Positions 1 through 8,918 of a stretch of 64,000 nt of DNA are shown here, piece after piece. The stretch comes from Eubacteriaceae bacterium (GTDB lineage Bacteria; Bacillota; Clostridia; Eubacteriales; Anaerofustaceae). Made by a program: the position numbers and the translations under genes. Position 1 is the first letter of the stretch. Each line of letters begins with the position of its first letter. The stretch is taken from positions 19,420 through 83,419 of the forward strand of contig WRIE01000006.1 in assembly GCA_009782875.1 (NCBI GenBank). The letters are read 5' to 3'. The notes under the pieces were generated by a model. It did no database searches, was not told where the DNA came from, and worked only from the letters and a program-made list of their open reading frames with translations.

Positions 1-1812
1 CTTTGACAGGCGAAACGTTGCAATCTTTGATTCATTAGGGCCTAAAAAAATCTTGGCGAATCGCCGCAGCTCAATATCAGGCTTAAAGACTCTTTTACCC
101 ATATCGCATATATAAAGCTGGACAACTTGGGCGCTGTGGATCTGCGAATTGTTTGTCACTCTAATTGATGCTTCAATGTTTGCGCTATCCCCTACAGGGC
201 TTACCGACATGCCGGAGTACTCAAACGATGCATAGCTAAGCCCATGGCCAAACCAGTACCTGGGTGAGACACCTGCAGTATAGCTGTATTTGTATGCGCT
301 ATATATGCTTTCTTGGTACCTGGCTTGGCTTTGGCCGAGCCCAAGGTAATGGTGGGATGGGAAATTCTCGGATTCAACAGGCATAGTTTTTGAAAGCTTC
401 CCTGTGAAATCTCCTTCCCCAAAACAAAGCTGGGCAATAGCCGCATCCCCCCCTTGGCCACTGCAAGGATCATACACTACTGCATCTACGCCCTCATGCC
501 AGGCTAATGGCACAGGAGAGGGGGACCGGAGCACTAAAACCACCTTGTCTGCACACTGGGCGGCTTTTTCCAGTAATTGCCCCAATTGGCCTCCATAGCT
601 GGGGAAAATGTCCTTTTGCCCTTGGTTCATGAGGGCGTTTGCAAAAACAAAGCTGTAATCGCTTCGCCCTTCCAAGCCTTCCTGGTTGATCTCAGAGAAG
701 TTTGCAAATTGGGATTCGATTGAGCCCAATGGCGCCCCTTGGACCTTGTTGCGGCCTTCTGTCTGCAGGCAGGCATCAAATTCACTGCACCCAAACAAAT
801 TTATCTTTGAGCCCTTTGGGGCAGGCAAACAGTTATTGTTGTTTTCCAAGAGAATGATGGACTCTTTTGCCCGCTTGATATGCGCGTCCTCTGATATGTC
901 CGATTGCATTTGCAAAGGGCGCAAATCCACCAGCTTGTTATTGCATTCAAGCAATTGGGCAACAATACTGTCAATAAGTGTCTCAGAGAGCATTCCGCTG
1001 CTGCAAGCGTCTTGGAGCCTTTGGCTGCTGGATTTGGCAAGCAGTGTCATTTCCGGCAAACACCCGTTTTCAACTGACAAAACAGGGCTTGTTCCAGAAA
1101 ACCATGGGGATAGGAACATACCGTCAAAACCATTTTTCTCCAGAATATCCTTCCCTTCTTGGATCCAAGGATTGGAGATTTGGTTAACGCCATTGAGATT
1201 CCCAGCTGCGATGAGAATGCCCATTGGCTTGGTTTGCATAGCAACCTTGTACAAAGGAGTGAAGTAGTTCTCAATAAAATTGCGCTTATCCACTATGTAG
1301 TTAAAAAATGAACGCGCCTCTTCCCTATCCTCAATGCCCAAAGAAGCGATGACAACGCCAATCCCGCTTGAAGATATGCCGTTTATGAAACTTGCGCATA
1401 ATTGGATGTTCAGTTGCGGATCTTCAGAGTAAACAAAAGCCGACCTGGCGCTGGCAAGGGATCGGCTGGGATTTGGGCCTGAAACAACCAGCACATCTAT
1501 ATCAAGCTTGCATGCGTCATTTGCGACTTCTTTGCCTACTTCAAACGCAGCCTCAGGATCCCATGTGCAGCCTAGGGCGTATGCGCTGGGGAAAAGCACA
1601 GCAGACAAGCTCATGGACGCCTCTGCGTTAGACAGGCAATGGTCGCCAATCCCGCTCTGTGCATATGCAAACTTGATTGGCAATACATCATCGACATCCA
1701 AAGCGCTGGCGCTCCATAAATTCTCGCCGCAAATAAAGGCGCATTTTTGCTCCAGTGTCAAGTTGTCAATAACATCTTTGATGTCAATCCGCATTCTGCT
1801 AAGCTTGGCCAA
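1..1812 (-). CDS. Glycoside hydrolase family 3-like protein, catalytic residues lost (3' end outside window)
   Basis: The minus strand stays open from about 1812 to the window edge (about 604 codons seen). It follows the GH3 layout: an N-terminal TIM-barrel domain, then the alpha/beta sandwich, and the start of the fibronectin-III-like domain (motif YWFGHGLSYASFEYSG). I chose the TTG at 1812 because GAGGG lies 6 nt upstream; the ATG at 1794 lacks a ribosome site. Family landmarks can be aligned, but their key residues are changed. The nucleophile motif S/T-D-W reads SPW (in GFDGMFLSPWF), the KHF motif reads ASLG, and the substrate-binding DGPHG segment reads AQSGIGD. I infer a non-catalytic homologue or carbohydrate-binding relic. 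The frame is intact, so it is not simply decaying. Family is quite sure, lack of activity is inference. Confidence 0.85.
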   Translation of the reverse strand, partial: MAKLSRMRIDIKDVIDNLTLEQKCAFICGENLWSASALDVDDVLPIKFAYAQSGIGDHCLSNAEASMSLSAVLFPSAYALGCTWDPEAAFEVGKEVANDACKLDIDVLVVSGPNPSRSLASARSAFVYSEDPQLNIQLCASFINGISSSGIGVVIASLGIEDREEARSFFNYIVDKRNFIENYFTPLYKVAMQTKPMGILIAAGNLNGVNQISNPWIQEGKDILEKNGFDGMFLSPWFSGTSPVLSVENGCLPEMTLLAKSSSQRLQDACSSGMLSETLIDSIVAQLLECNNKLVDLRPLQMQSDISEDAHIKRAKESIILLENNNNCLPAPKGSKINLFGCSEFDACLQTEGRNKVQGAPLGSIESQFANFSEINQEGLEGRSDYSFVFANALMNQGQKDIFPSYGGQLGQLLEKAAQCADKVVLVLRSPSPVPLAWHEGVDAVVYDPCSGQGGDAAIAQLCFGEGDFTGKLSKTMPVESENFPSHHYLGLGQSQARYQESIYSAYKYSYTAGVSPRYWFGHGLSYASFEYSGMSVSPVGDSANIEASIRVTNNSQIHSAQVVQLYICDMGKRVFKPDIELRRFAKIFLGPNESKIATFRLSK

Positions 1813-2328
1813 TGGAATCCCTCACAGTATTTTTTTTTGTTTTGTCTAGTTTCTATACCGAATATAGGCAATACCCGCATCTAAACTATAATATGCTTAA
1901 TAAGGAATTGGTAGAAATATACACTATATTCTAGACTATATTATACAGCCAAAACCGTTGTTTTTAGCACATCAAAACAAAATAAATTATATTTATTTTG
2001 TTTTGATGTGAATTGATGTCTCGACAGTGATGGCTGGGGACGCATTCTTGCCTGCATGTTGACAAGCTATAGCAGCCAAATTAGTTCTTTTGGCGCAATG
2101 CAGCTTAATTATTGAAAGGGGTATGAAGCATATGTGTAGCCTTCACGCAAAAAACCAGCAGGAAATGTGAACTAACATGCACTGCTTGCTTCATAGCGCA
2201 AATCCAGCCAAGGATAGGCGCTGCAGCTACTTTGTTATTTCTATTAAACCACAAAGAGTATAATATTGATATGTTGACTTGCACAAGAAAAAAAGCGCGC
2301 ATCATAGGCGCGCCATTCCAAATCCAAG
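1813..2328. other. Intergenic stretch between the GH3-like gene and the yacL-like gene
   Basis: About 500 A+T-rich bases without a convincing gene. It holds the 43-bp palindrome at 1968-2010 and presumably the promoter of the GH3-like gene, although I see no clear -35/-10 pair. A short open frame near 2105-2332 on the minus strand has no ribosome site and no recognisable protein features. Confidence 0.6.
1968..2010. repeat. Perfect 43-bp palindrome (20-bp arms, 3-nt loop)
   Basis: The left arm 1968-1987 (CACATCAAAACAAAATAAAT) is the exact reverse complement of the right arm 1991-2010, with TAT between. The arms are A+T-rich and no T-run follows, so it is a poor intrinsic terminator. It lies upstream of the GH3-like gene (minus) and downstream of the yacL-like gene (minus). 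An operator, a transcription-end hairpin or the footprint of a mobile element are all possible. Confidence 0.85.
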
Positions 2329-3468
2329 TCAATGGGCGACAGGTTTCGCGAACACCATTCTCCCGGCTGATGTCTGCAATACACTTGTGACTACAACATG
2401 GGCATTTTTGCCGATCAGGAACCTGCCTCCCTCAACAACAATCATTGTGCCGTCATCGAGGTAAGCCACACCTTGGTTGTGCTCCTTGCCTTCCTTGATA
2501 ATCTGGACCGGCATTTCTTCACCAGGCAAAACTATGCTTTTTACAGCATTTGTCAAGTCGTTGGTGTTCAGCACATCTACGCCTTGGAGCTCTGCTATTT
2601 TGTTCAAGTTATAGTCGTTCGTGACGATTTTGCCTTTCATTTCCTGGGTGAGCTTTAGCAGTTTTGTGTCCACCTCAGAGATTTCTGGGTAATTTTTCTC
2701 GCTAATGATAATTTCAATAGAAATCAGCTCTTTCTGGATTTTATTGAGGATGTCAAGGCCTCTCCTGCCCCTGTTGCGTTTCAAGCTGTCGGAAGAGTCG
2801 GCAATAAACTGGAGCTCCTCCAATACAAAAGTTGGAATAACTACAGGGCCCTCAAGAAACCCTGTGCGCAATATGTCAAAAATACGCCCGTCGATAATGA
2901 CGCTTGTGTCAAGGATTTTTGGAATGTTGGCTTGCTGCCTCGACCTTTGCCTAGCGCGCGGGAGGGTAGTGTTTCCTTCATCCCTCTTGTCCCTGGCGAA
3001 ATTTAAAAGCGTCCTTAACAATGCGTCTATATCTGCAAACTTTTGGTTGCATAAGAGCAAACCTATATAGACAACTCCGCTGTAAACAACCACTGTGACT
3101 AATGTAGCCAACCATGTTTGCAAATTTAGCTTGTACAAAGGAGAAGTGATCATTGCGGCAAGGACTAATGATACTATAATTGCTATAATATTCGCAATTA
3201 TTTGTTGGAGCGGAATCCGCCTCAGGTTCTTAACCCACTTGTCAGTGACTGATGCGAAACTATTAACCATCATCGGTATAAAAATGAGAAAAATGAGTCC
3301 AAAAATAAAACCACTAACAGTCCTGAGTGTGTAATGGGCTGCCAATCCAGAAAACTCGATTCCAAAGAACTTGAATGACGGCGTTCCTGTGCCGGAAATA
3401 AAGGCAAACAACTGGAAGCCTGCCAAGAAACCAGCGGCAAACGAGATCAATCTAATAAGCTTTTTCAT
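2329..3468 (-). CDS. yacL: YacL-like PIN/TRAM-domain membrane protein
   Basis: A 379-residue protein with four predicted N-terminal membrane segments (about 5-150), a linker, then a PIN ribonuclease-like domain from about residue 188 (motif [17 protein letters not shown], with further acidic residues at TFVLEELQ, and IVTNDYNL) and a C-terminal TRAM domain (about 310-375, [15 protein letters not shown]). This is the architecture and usual length of the YacL family. PIN domains are Mg-dependent nucleases, while TRAM domains bind RNA; the substrate of this family is not known to me. AGGAG sits 5-6 nt before the ATG. It is the last gene of the minus-strand t6A operon, about 120 bp after tsaD, an unusual neighbour because yacL often sits with radA or ispD. 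Confidence 0.88.
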   Translation of the reverse strand: MKKLIRLISFAAGFLAGFQLFAFISGTGTPSFKFFGIEFSGLAAHYTLRTVSGFIFGLIFLIFIPMMVNSFASVTDKWVKNLRRIPLQQIIANIIAIIVSLVLAAMITSPLYKLNLQTWLATLVTVVVYSGVVYIGLLLCNQKFADIDALLRTLLNFARDKRDEGNTTLPRARQRSRQQANIPKILDTSVIIDGRIFDILRTGFLEGPVVIPTFVLEELQFIADSSDSLKRNRGRRGLDILNKIQKELISIEIIISEKNYPEISEVDTKLLKLTQEMKGKIVTNDYNLNKIAELQGVDVLNTNDLTNAVKSIVLPGEEMPVQIIKEGKEHNQGVAYLDDGTMIVVEGGRFLIGKNAHVVVTSVLQTSAGRMVFAKPVAH

Positions 3469-3590
3469 TGCTCTCCTTTCTTGGATTTTTTTTCGATTTA
3501 AGGCCGAAGAGCCTCTGCCATGTCGACATTATAACAAAAATGTCTTCAGTAAAAAAATGAAATTTCTAATGTTATTTCAATCAGAAGCCC

Positions 3591-4589
3591 TTATAACCCC
3601 AGAGACGGCGCAGCATTCAAAGACAAATCGCTAAAGCGGCCATCCAAAAAAATCTGGTATGCTTGGGCGGCAATCATCCCTGCGTTGTCAGAGCAGAGCA
3701 TTGGGGGCGGTATTGTCAGGGCAAGCCCTGCTTTGGCGCATTCTAAGCTAAACAACTCCCTAACAAGGCTGTTTGAAGCAACCCCTCCGCACACAGCAAT
3801 ATGGCTAGATCCTATTGAACCTGCGGCAGCCAAAGTTTTTGTCACTAGGGTTTGCGCTATCGAAAGCCTTAGTGAGGCGGCGACATCTGCTTTGTTTATT
3901 TCCAGGCCTTTCATTGACATGGAGTTCAAATAATTGAGCACGCTGCTTTTGACCCCAGAGAAGCTGAAATTGTAGTTGCCCTCGATAGAAAGCGCTTTAG
4001 GCAGATTGATAGCTGTGCTATCCCCGCCGTCTGCCAGCAAGTCTAGCTTAGGCCCCCCGGGGTAGCCCAAACCCAGGGAACGGGCTATTTTATCAAAAGC
4101 TTCCCCTGCCGCGTCATCAAGTGTTTGCCCCATTACCTCAAATTCAAGGGCGCTTTTGACATTCACAATGCTTGTATGCCCTCCCGAGGCAATCAGGCAA
4201 ACGAAAGGCGGGATTGCCCCGCACAAATAGTTTGCTGCGATATGCCCCGCAAGATGGTTGACACCGATGAATTTTGTATTGGTGCCAAAAGCAAGGGATT
4301 TTGCGTAGCTCAAACCGACAAGAAGAGCGCCCACCAAGCCAGGCCCATAAGTCACAGCCACCGCGTCGACATCGCCAAGGCGGGTATCCGCTTCAGCCAA
4401 AGCATTGTCGATCACCCCAGGCAGAGCCTCAATGTGGCTTCTTGAGGCTATCTCGGGCACTACGCCGCCATAGGGCTGGTGGATATCGACTTGGCTTGCG
4501 ACAATGTTTGACTTTAGCCCGCCGTCGATCAAAACAGCTGCGCTTGTCTCGTCGCAAGATGTTTCTATGGCAAGTATTCTAATCGCCAT
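3591..4589 (-). CDS. tsaD: tRNA N6-adenosine threonylcarbamoyltransferase TsaD
   Basis: TsaD transfers the threonylcarbamoyl group to A37 of ANN-decoding tRNAs, in a complex with TsaB and TsaE, both encoded upstream in the same operon. The 332-residue protein has the ASKHA-fold start (ILAIETSCDETSAAV), the metal-binding histidine motif NHLAGHIAANY and the late motif CGGVASNSLVR. The frame is open further upstream, but the ATG at 4589 matches the family start and has GGAG upstream. It overlaps the end of the preceding membrane protein gene by 11 bp, which suggests translational coupling. Length and motifs are normal. Confidence 0.97.
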   Translation of the reverse strand: MAIRILAIETSCDETSAAVLIDGGLKSNIVASQVDIHQPYGGVVPEIASRSHIEALPGVIDNALAEADTRLGDVDAVAVTYGPGLVGALLVGLSYAKSLAFGTNTKFIGVNHLAGHIAANYLCGAIPPFVCLIASGGHTSIVNVKSALEFEVMGQTLDDAAGEAFDKIARSLGLGYPGGPKLDLLADGGDSTAINLPKALSIEGNYNFSFSGVKSSVLNYLNSMSMKGLEINKADVAASLRLSIAQTLVTKTLAAAGSIGSSHIAVCGGVASNSLVRELFSLECAKAGLALTIPPPMLCSDNAGMIAAQAYQIFLDGRFSDLSLNAAPSLGL

Positions 4590-5274
4590 TGGCCAGCTCC
4601 TTTTTTTTCCGTTTTTGGAGCATACATGCTGCGAAGATCGAAATCCCCAACAATATAATTGCAATGCATATGCCGGCTTGGGCTGCAAAGTTCATAAAAA
4701 ACTCCTCAGTGAGGATTCTTATGAGCATTGAATTTGACGGGAACATCCATAAATCGTTGTCAAAGAGGATCTCATGGAAAACAGTGAATACCAAATCAAA
4801 GTCCATGGCTGCCATTGTTGCGATTGCGGCAATGCCAGCGAGGTTGGCAAGGCAACAAGCTAAAACATTGGCAATCGCGTGCCTGTTGTCTAGCATGTAG
4901 AATGCGGTAAAGAGCGCAAAGAAAGCCACAGCAAGGCTAAAGCGGACAGATGAAAACCGGCCAAACAAATCGGCGACTTCATCCATGTGGAATAGCTCTT
5001 GCTCCCCAAACGTCTCCACAGATTGGCCATTGACCACCATATGGCTTGACAACCCGCCTTTGCCTGACAAAAGGTTTTGGACCTCATGGGCAAAATCCAT
5101 AAGACCGTCTTGTGAGACGCCAGTCTGGGCAGAGATGCCCTGCTTTTCGAATTGTTTTTGGTAAAACGAGTCACCCATGGCAATTGCCTCAATGACAGTG
5201 AATCCAATCACCAAGAAAATGCAGGGGGCGGCGATCAAGAAAAAGAGCGCGTTTGCAATCTTGTTTTTTCTCAT
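4579..5274 (-). CDS. DUF1461 (TIGR01906) integral membrane protein, Lit-like
   Basis: A 231-residue membrane protein: one N-terminal segment (about 8-30), an extracytoplasmic loop, and three further segments (about 111-130, 137-160, 200-218). The loop motif ELFHMDEVADLF and the later FPSNSMLIRILTEEFF agree with the DUF1461 family. Members of that family include Lit, the lipoprotein intramolecular transacylase that moves an acyl chain on the lipoprotein N-terminal cysteine; I recall this link and cannot test it here. The histidines at FHMDE and at VFHEIL are candidates for the functional pair. Sits between rimI and tsaD and overlaps tsaD by 11 bp. A role in lipoprotein modification is inference. 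Confidence 0.72.
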   Translation of the reverse strand: MRKNKIANALFFLIAAPCIFLVIGFTVIEAIAMGDSFYQKQFEKQGISAQTGVSQDGLMDFAHEVQNLLSGKGGLSSHMVVNGQSVETFGEQELFHMDEVADLFGRFSSVRFSLAVAFFALFTAFYMLDNRHAIANVLACCLANLAGIAAIATMAAMDFDLVFTVFHEILFDNDLWMFPSNSMLIRILTEEFFMNFAAQAGICIAIILLGISIFAACMLQKRKKKELANGD

Positions 5275-5300
5275 TGTGTTTCAACCTTGTTAAAAAGATT

Positions 5301-5753
5301 CTACCGCTTCCACATAATAATGGCGTCCTCGAGGTTGTTCATGTAATAGTTTTTACGCTTTCCAGTTTCCACAAAACCTAGCTTTTTGTAAAGATTGATA
5401 GCTGCTTGGTTTGACTCGCGCACCTCCAGTGTCACTGCGTTGTAGCCGGATTCTGATAATTGCGACAGCATTTTCTTCATTAATTTTTCTCCAAGGCCGA
5501 TCCTGCGCCAATTTGGGGCCACAGCCAAACTTGTGATATGGGCCTCCTCGTACATTAACATTGAAGCCGCAAACCCTACTAGCTCTGCCTCGCCATCCTC
5601 AAACAGCTCTGCGGCAAGAACCAATGTCCTAGGGCTCTCAATTTCGTGGGCGAATGTGAGTTTGTGCCATGGGTCATCAAACGACGCCACCTCAATGGAA
5701 TATAGTTCTTCTAAATCTTCCAATCCCGCTAATCTAATCTTGATGCAATCCAT
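5301..5753 (-). CDS. rimI: GNAT N-acetyltransferase RimI-like
   Basis: A single GNAT domain of 150 residues. The acetyl-CoA loop reads NWRRIGLGEKLMKKM, followed by the strand TLEVRESNQAAINLYKKLGF and the tyrosine-rich end GKRKNYYMNN typical of RimI. RimI acetylates the alpha-amino group of ribosomal protein S18, and its gene commonly lies between tsaB and tsaD, as here. The ATG at 5753 is chosen; an in-frame TTG at 5768 would add only five residues (MAAAA). Neither has a strong ribosome site. Confidence 0.9.
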   Translation of the reverse strand: MDCIKIRLAGLEDLEELYSIEVASFDDPWHKLTFAHEIESPRTLVLAAELFEDGEAELVGFAASMLMYEEAHITSLAVAPNWRRIGLGEKLMKKMLSQLSESGYNAVTLEVRESNQAAINLYKKLGFVETGKRKNYYMNNLEDAIIMWKR

Positions 5754-5900
5754 TGCCGCCGCTGCCAAAACCCTATAAAACCCACAATGCTATGTGTTTG
5801 GCATGCTCCTATCCTTTTGTTTTCATCTCGTGTCTGCGGGATGCTTTGTTTGCTTCACAAGAGTTTTATATCTTGCAGCTGGCTGTAAACGCCTTCCAAT

Positions 5901-6590
5901 TTAAAAATTCGCTTTAAAACCCAATGGCGCTACATAACTGGGGACAAATGCTTTGTAATCCAAAATACCGCTTCCCGCTTCTTGACGCCCTGACGAGCAA
6001 GCCAAGGCTATTGCCGAAGCCCTTGGAAAAAACAACTCCTGGGGCGCAGCCACAACTTGGACATCAGGTGTTTTGCTTATCAACTCCATATGCCTGCTTG
6101 CCCCGTCCCCCGCCACAAGGGCTGCTTGCCCTGGGCTTAGGAGGTCCAAGGCAGCATTGATATCCAGCTTTTCGTCTTTTGTCTGTCTTTCAACTGCGCC
6201 GCAAGAAAGGAGAAACAGCGCCGAGTACACATTTTCAGCTTGGGCGTCAGACAGGCAAAGGGCTTGGCCAGAAAACATCCTGTTAGAGAAAGCAATAGCA
6301 AACAATGAGGATACTGGCATAATGCCAATGCCAAGGGAATGGGCAAGGCCCTTTGCTATTGATGCAGCAATCCTGGTCCCGGTAAAAGAGCCTGGGCCTG
6401 TCCCGCATGCAATCAGATCTATATCCCCAAGGCCGATGCCCATCAAGGCTGTTAGACTCTCAAGCTGGCAAAGCAATGTTTGGGAGTGCATCTGGGAATA
6501 GTCGACAAAAGACTCACCTAAGAGGCGCCCGTCTTTGGCAATGGCGACGCTTGAGGGTTTTGATGACGCTTCAATGGACAAGACTATCAT
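5901..6590 (-). CDS. tsaB: tRNA threonylcarbamoyladenosine biosynthesis protein TsaB
   Basis: TsaB is the non-catalytic ASKHA partner of TsaD in t6A synthesis. The 229-residue protein begins MIVLSIEASSKPSSVAI and has the typical GTGPGSFTGTRIAASIAKGL segment for pairing with TsaD. A strong AGGAGG lies 5 nt before the ATG. It follows tsaE by 20 bp and is separated from rimI by about 150 bp without an obvious promoter, so it is probably cotranscribed with both. Length is usual for the family. Confidence 0.95.
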   Translation of the reverse strand: MIVLSIEASSKPSSVAIAKDGRLLGESFVDYSQMHSQTLLCQLESLTALMGIGLGDIDLIACGTGPGSFTGTRIAASIAKGLAHSLGIGIMPVSSLFAIAFSNRMFSGQALCLSDAQAENVYSALFLLSCGAVERQTKDEKLDINAALDLLSPGQAALVAGDGASRHMELISKTPDVQVVAAPQELFFPRASAIALACSSGRQEAGSGILDYKAFVPSYVAPLGFKANF

Positions 6591-6610
6591 TGCTGCCTCC
6601 TTGTTTATCT

Positions 6611-7105
6611 TTAGCCAAATCGGGCTATTTCATTTGCCTTTTGGGCGAGTTTAGCCATAAAGCTGCAGTCTCCCGACTTTATCGTGACATTCCTTGTGGT
6701 GTCAGATGCCACGGAGAGTGAAATGAAAATGTCGTCTTCAGAGAAAATCCCCATCACATTCTCAGACCACTCAACAGCTATGTACCTGGCATTCTCCAAA
6801 GTGTCGAAACCTGAAAAGAGCAGCTCGCTCTCGTCTTGCAGCCTGTATGCATCGATATGGCAAGCAAAAAAACCCTCATCAAACTCATATGTGTTTATTA
6901 TGCTGTATGTGGGGGAACGAAAACCGTCAAAACGGCCGATTGACTCAAAAAAATGTCTTAAAAAAGCAGTTTTGCCGCTGCCCATTGCGCCAGCCAGCGC
7001 GATCTTGGACCCTGTCGGGGCAATGGAAGCTATTGTCTGCGCTAAAATCTGCATTTGCTCCATTCCAAGGTTTGTGAATACGAGCTTGCCAGGATTATCC
7101 CCCAT
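6611..7105 (-). CDS. tsaE: tRNA threonylcarbamoyladenosine biosynthesis ATPase TsaE
   Basis: A 164-residue P-loop ATPase with Walker A GAMGSGKT, switch-like motif FRSPTYSIINTYEF, the Walker B-like HIDAYRL and the C-terminal AVEWSENV motif, all characteristic of TsaE. It energises turnover of the TsaB-TsaD complex during t6A formation. Its start overlaps the end of the nitroreductase gene by 11 bp and GAGG lies upstream of the ATG. The presence of tsaE, tsaB and tsaD together shows three of the four t6A functions; the TsaC/Sua5 gene is not in this window. Confidence 0.96.
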   Translation of the reverse strand: MGDNPGKLVFTNLGMEQMQILAQTIASIAPTGSKIALAGAMGSGKTAFLRHFFESIGRFDGFRSPTYSIINTYEFDEGFFACHIDAYRLQDESELLFSGFDTLENARYIAVEWSENVMGIFSEDDIFISLSVASDTTRNVTIKSGDCSFMAKLAQKANEIARFG

Positions 7106-7874
7106 TCGCTTGCCTCGAGTCTGCAGCGTTGCCCATCACCCTGAATGTCCACACATCGTTTGACTTGAACCATTTGCCGACTCCTGCCCCTATCTCGAAA
7201 TGGACGAGGGATATACCCAAATCTATCGAGTTGGAGGCTTTGTTTTTTAAAAGCTTCGCCCATAGCCTTCCCTCCTTGGAGTAAGTATAAGTGACCGGCA
7301 TGCTGTTGGCAGAAGACGGGGCAAGCATTGCCGCAGCAATGCCTTTTTGCACCCATTCAGGGGGCGGGGTTTCTGCTGTGAGGATATCCTCTGGTTTCTT
7401 TTTGCGTGTCTTGATTGCTTTTGAAAGCAATGTTTCTTTTGTTGTCAGGGATTTCGGCGCATAGCCGACAACAATCAAGCAAACGAGCACATTGCCGTCC
7501 TCTAAACCAATAAGGTTCTGGGCAAGCTTTTTGTTATAGCTTCCTGACACCCAGCAAGTCGCCAAGCCGCGCATAGTAGCCTCAAGGACAAGCAACTCTC
7601 CGTAGTACCCCGCTTTGCACCCAAGATCCTTGTCAGTGGCTTTTCCCATGATCGCTATATAGTTGATCACATCCGTCAACAACCCGTAGCTTGAGGAGCG
7701 TTTAGCAAAAAGGCTCTCCTCCATTTCAATTAGCGCAATATCCAACCCGGATTCTCGGTTGTAGCTTTCTATTAACTTGATCAGGGAATCAGCGTCTTTC
7801 TTTTTCAAGGGGAGCCTATGGTATACCCTCCTTGAAACTCTACGCTCTATCGCCTCGTTTAAATAGTGTTGCAT
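7095..7874 (-). CDS. Nitroreductase-family protein (TM1586 type)
   Basis: A 259-residue protein that resembles the TM1586-type putative nitroreductase family rather than the shorter NfsB type. It starts with the FMN-contact pattern EAIERRVSRRVYHRLPL, has the middle segment GLATCWVSGSYNK, and a second half (PPPEWVQKGIAAAMLAPSSANSM) that repeats the N-terminal nitroreductase motif, as in fused two-half members. It would be a flavin-dependent oxidoreductase of unknown substrate. It overlaps the amidohydrolase gene upstream (35 bp) and tsaE downstream (11 bp), so it is clearly an operon member. Why a redox enzyme travels with t6A genes is not evident. Confidence 0.83.
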   Translation of the reverse strand: MQHYLNEAIERRVSRRVYHRLPLKKKDADSLIKLIESYNRESGLDIALIEMEESLFAKRSSSYGLLTDVINYIAIMGKATDKDLGCKAGYYGELLVLEATMRGLATCWVSGSYNKKLAQNLIGLEDGNVLVCLIVVGYAPKSLTTKETLLSKAIKTRKKKPEDILTAETPPPEWVQKGIAAAMLAPSSANSMPVTYTYSKEGRLWAKLLKNKASNSIDLGISLVHFEIGAGVGKWFKSNDVWTFRVMGNAADSRQANGG

Positions 7875-8688
7875 TTTTTGATAGCTCAGTTTCTTGAATA
7901 TTCAGCACGCGAAGCGCGTTTTGGTAAAAGATCATGTCGAGCGCTTGCTGGCCAAGCCCTAAGGACTTGATATAAGCAGCTTCCACTTCTGGCCGGGCGC
8001 CCCATGGGGCATCCGAGCCAAAGAGTATTTTGCCAGGCCCGTGGTTTTTTACAATCCGCTCAAACTGCTCCGGGGGCATCACAGCTGCTGCCATTGACGT
8101 GTCAAAATAGACATTTGGCAACCCAACCAAGTAGCGCTCAACATCGTCGAAACACAGCATACCTCCCATATGTGCGCCAATTACTGCCAGCTTGGGGAAC
8201 TTGGAAGAAATAGTTGCCAGCATTTTTGGCGTACAGTGGACCATGTTTGGAGACAGCGGATCAACACCTGCATGGAAAAGCACAGGCAGCCCGGCTTGTT
8301 CTATCTTTTCGTACAACTTCATTGCTTCAAGGCTATCGGCAAAAAACTCTTGGTAGTCTGGATGCAGTTTGACCCCAGACAATCCCATTTGCCTGAACGA
8401 TCCAATGATGGCATCGATGCCTTCGTCATTTGGGTGGACTGAGCCGAAGCACTTGGCAACACCAGATACTGCGCTGGCGGCAAACTCGTTGACCTTTTTG
8501 TGTTGACCGGTTTTGACTGCGATGTGCATAATAACATGCATTTTGACACCATTGGCTGCCATAAGCTGCATCAATCCACTGGTTGTGCCGTTGTTAGTCG
8601 GCGTATAGCCGGATATGGCAGAGAGCTTGTCCATTGTATGGCTTGCCAGGGCATCGGGAAAAGCATGTGTGTGGAAATCAATCAACAT
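7840..8688 (-). CDS. Amidohydrolase family 2 protein
   Basis: A 282-residue TIM-barrel metal hydrolase of the amidohydrolase-2 family (PF04909). It has the N-terminal metal motif MLIDFHTHAFPD, GVKLHPDYQEFF, VLFHAGVD, the histidine of VIGAHMGG and the catalytic aspartate motif ILFGSDAPWG. Such enzymes hydrolyse or decarboxylate small cyclic or aromatic substrates; the substrate is not predictable. It is the first gene of the operon after the promoter at 8796-8824. AGGAG lies about 12 nt before the ATG, a rather long spacing. Its 3' end overlaps the nitroreductase start by 35 bp. Confidence 0.88.
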   Translation of the reverse strand: MLIDFHTHAFPDALASHTMDKLSAISGYTPTNNGTTSGLMQLMAANGVKMHVIMHIAVKTGQHKKVNEFAASAVSGVAKCFGSVHPNDEGIDAIIGSFRQMGLSGVKLHPDYQEFFADSLEAMKLYEKIEQAGLPVLFHAGVDPLSPNMVHCTPKMLATISSKFPKLAVIGAHMGGMLCFDDVERYLVGLPNVYFDTSMAAAVMPPEQFERIVKNHGPGKILFGSDAPWGARPEVEAAYIKSLGLGQQALDMIFYQNALRVLNIQETELSKNATLFKRGDRA

Positions 8689-8795
8689 AATAATCGTTTG
8701 CTCCTGCAGTATTTTTGCCCAAGAGCGGCAAAGAAAACTGTGAATTGATTTTTGGCAAAGTTATGTGGAGAGCGCCACGAAATTGTTTCTTGCAT

Positions 8796-8824
8796 ATTAT
8801 AACGCATGGTTTCCAGCTTATCAA
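8796..8824 (-). promoter_or_regulatory. Sigma-A-type promoter of the amidohydrolase-tsa operon
   Basis: On the minus strand TTGATA (8824-8819) and TATAAT (8801-8796) are separated by exactly 17 bp. Transcription would begin near 8789, about 100 nt before the amidohydrolase ATG. No second equally good promoter is seen further down the eight-gene run. Confidence 0.85.
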
Positions 8825-8918
8825 CAATATCGCTTTGCCCTTTGTCATATAGGCAAAATCATTTACATATGTATCTAGTAAGAGGACATGCCACAATAGC
8901 GCTTCAATGGAGGTATAT

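Noticed and set aside
686..1267. Plus-strand open frame of about 190 codons
   Set aside because: It is antisense to the GH3-like gene, which has clear family motifs and a ribosome site; the plus frame has neither.
2105..2332. Minus-strand open frame of 75 codons beside the yacL-like gene
   Set aside because: No ribosome site, no coding-like composition and partial overlap with yacL.
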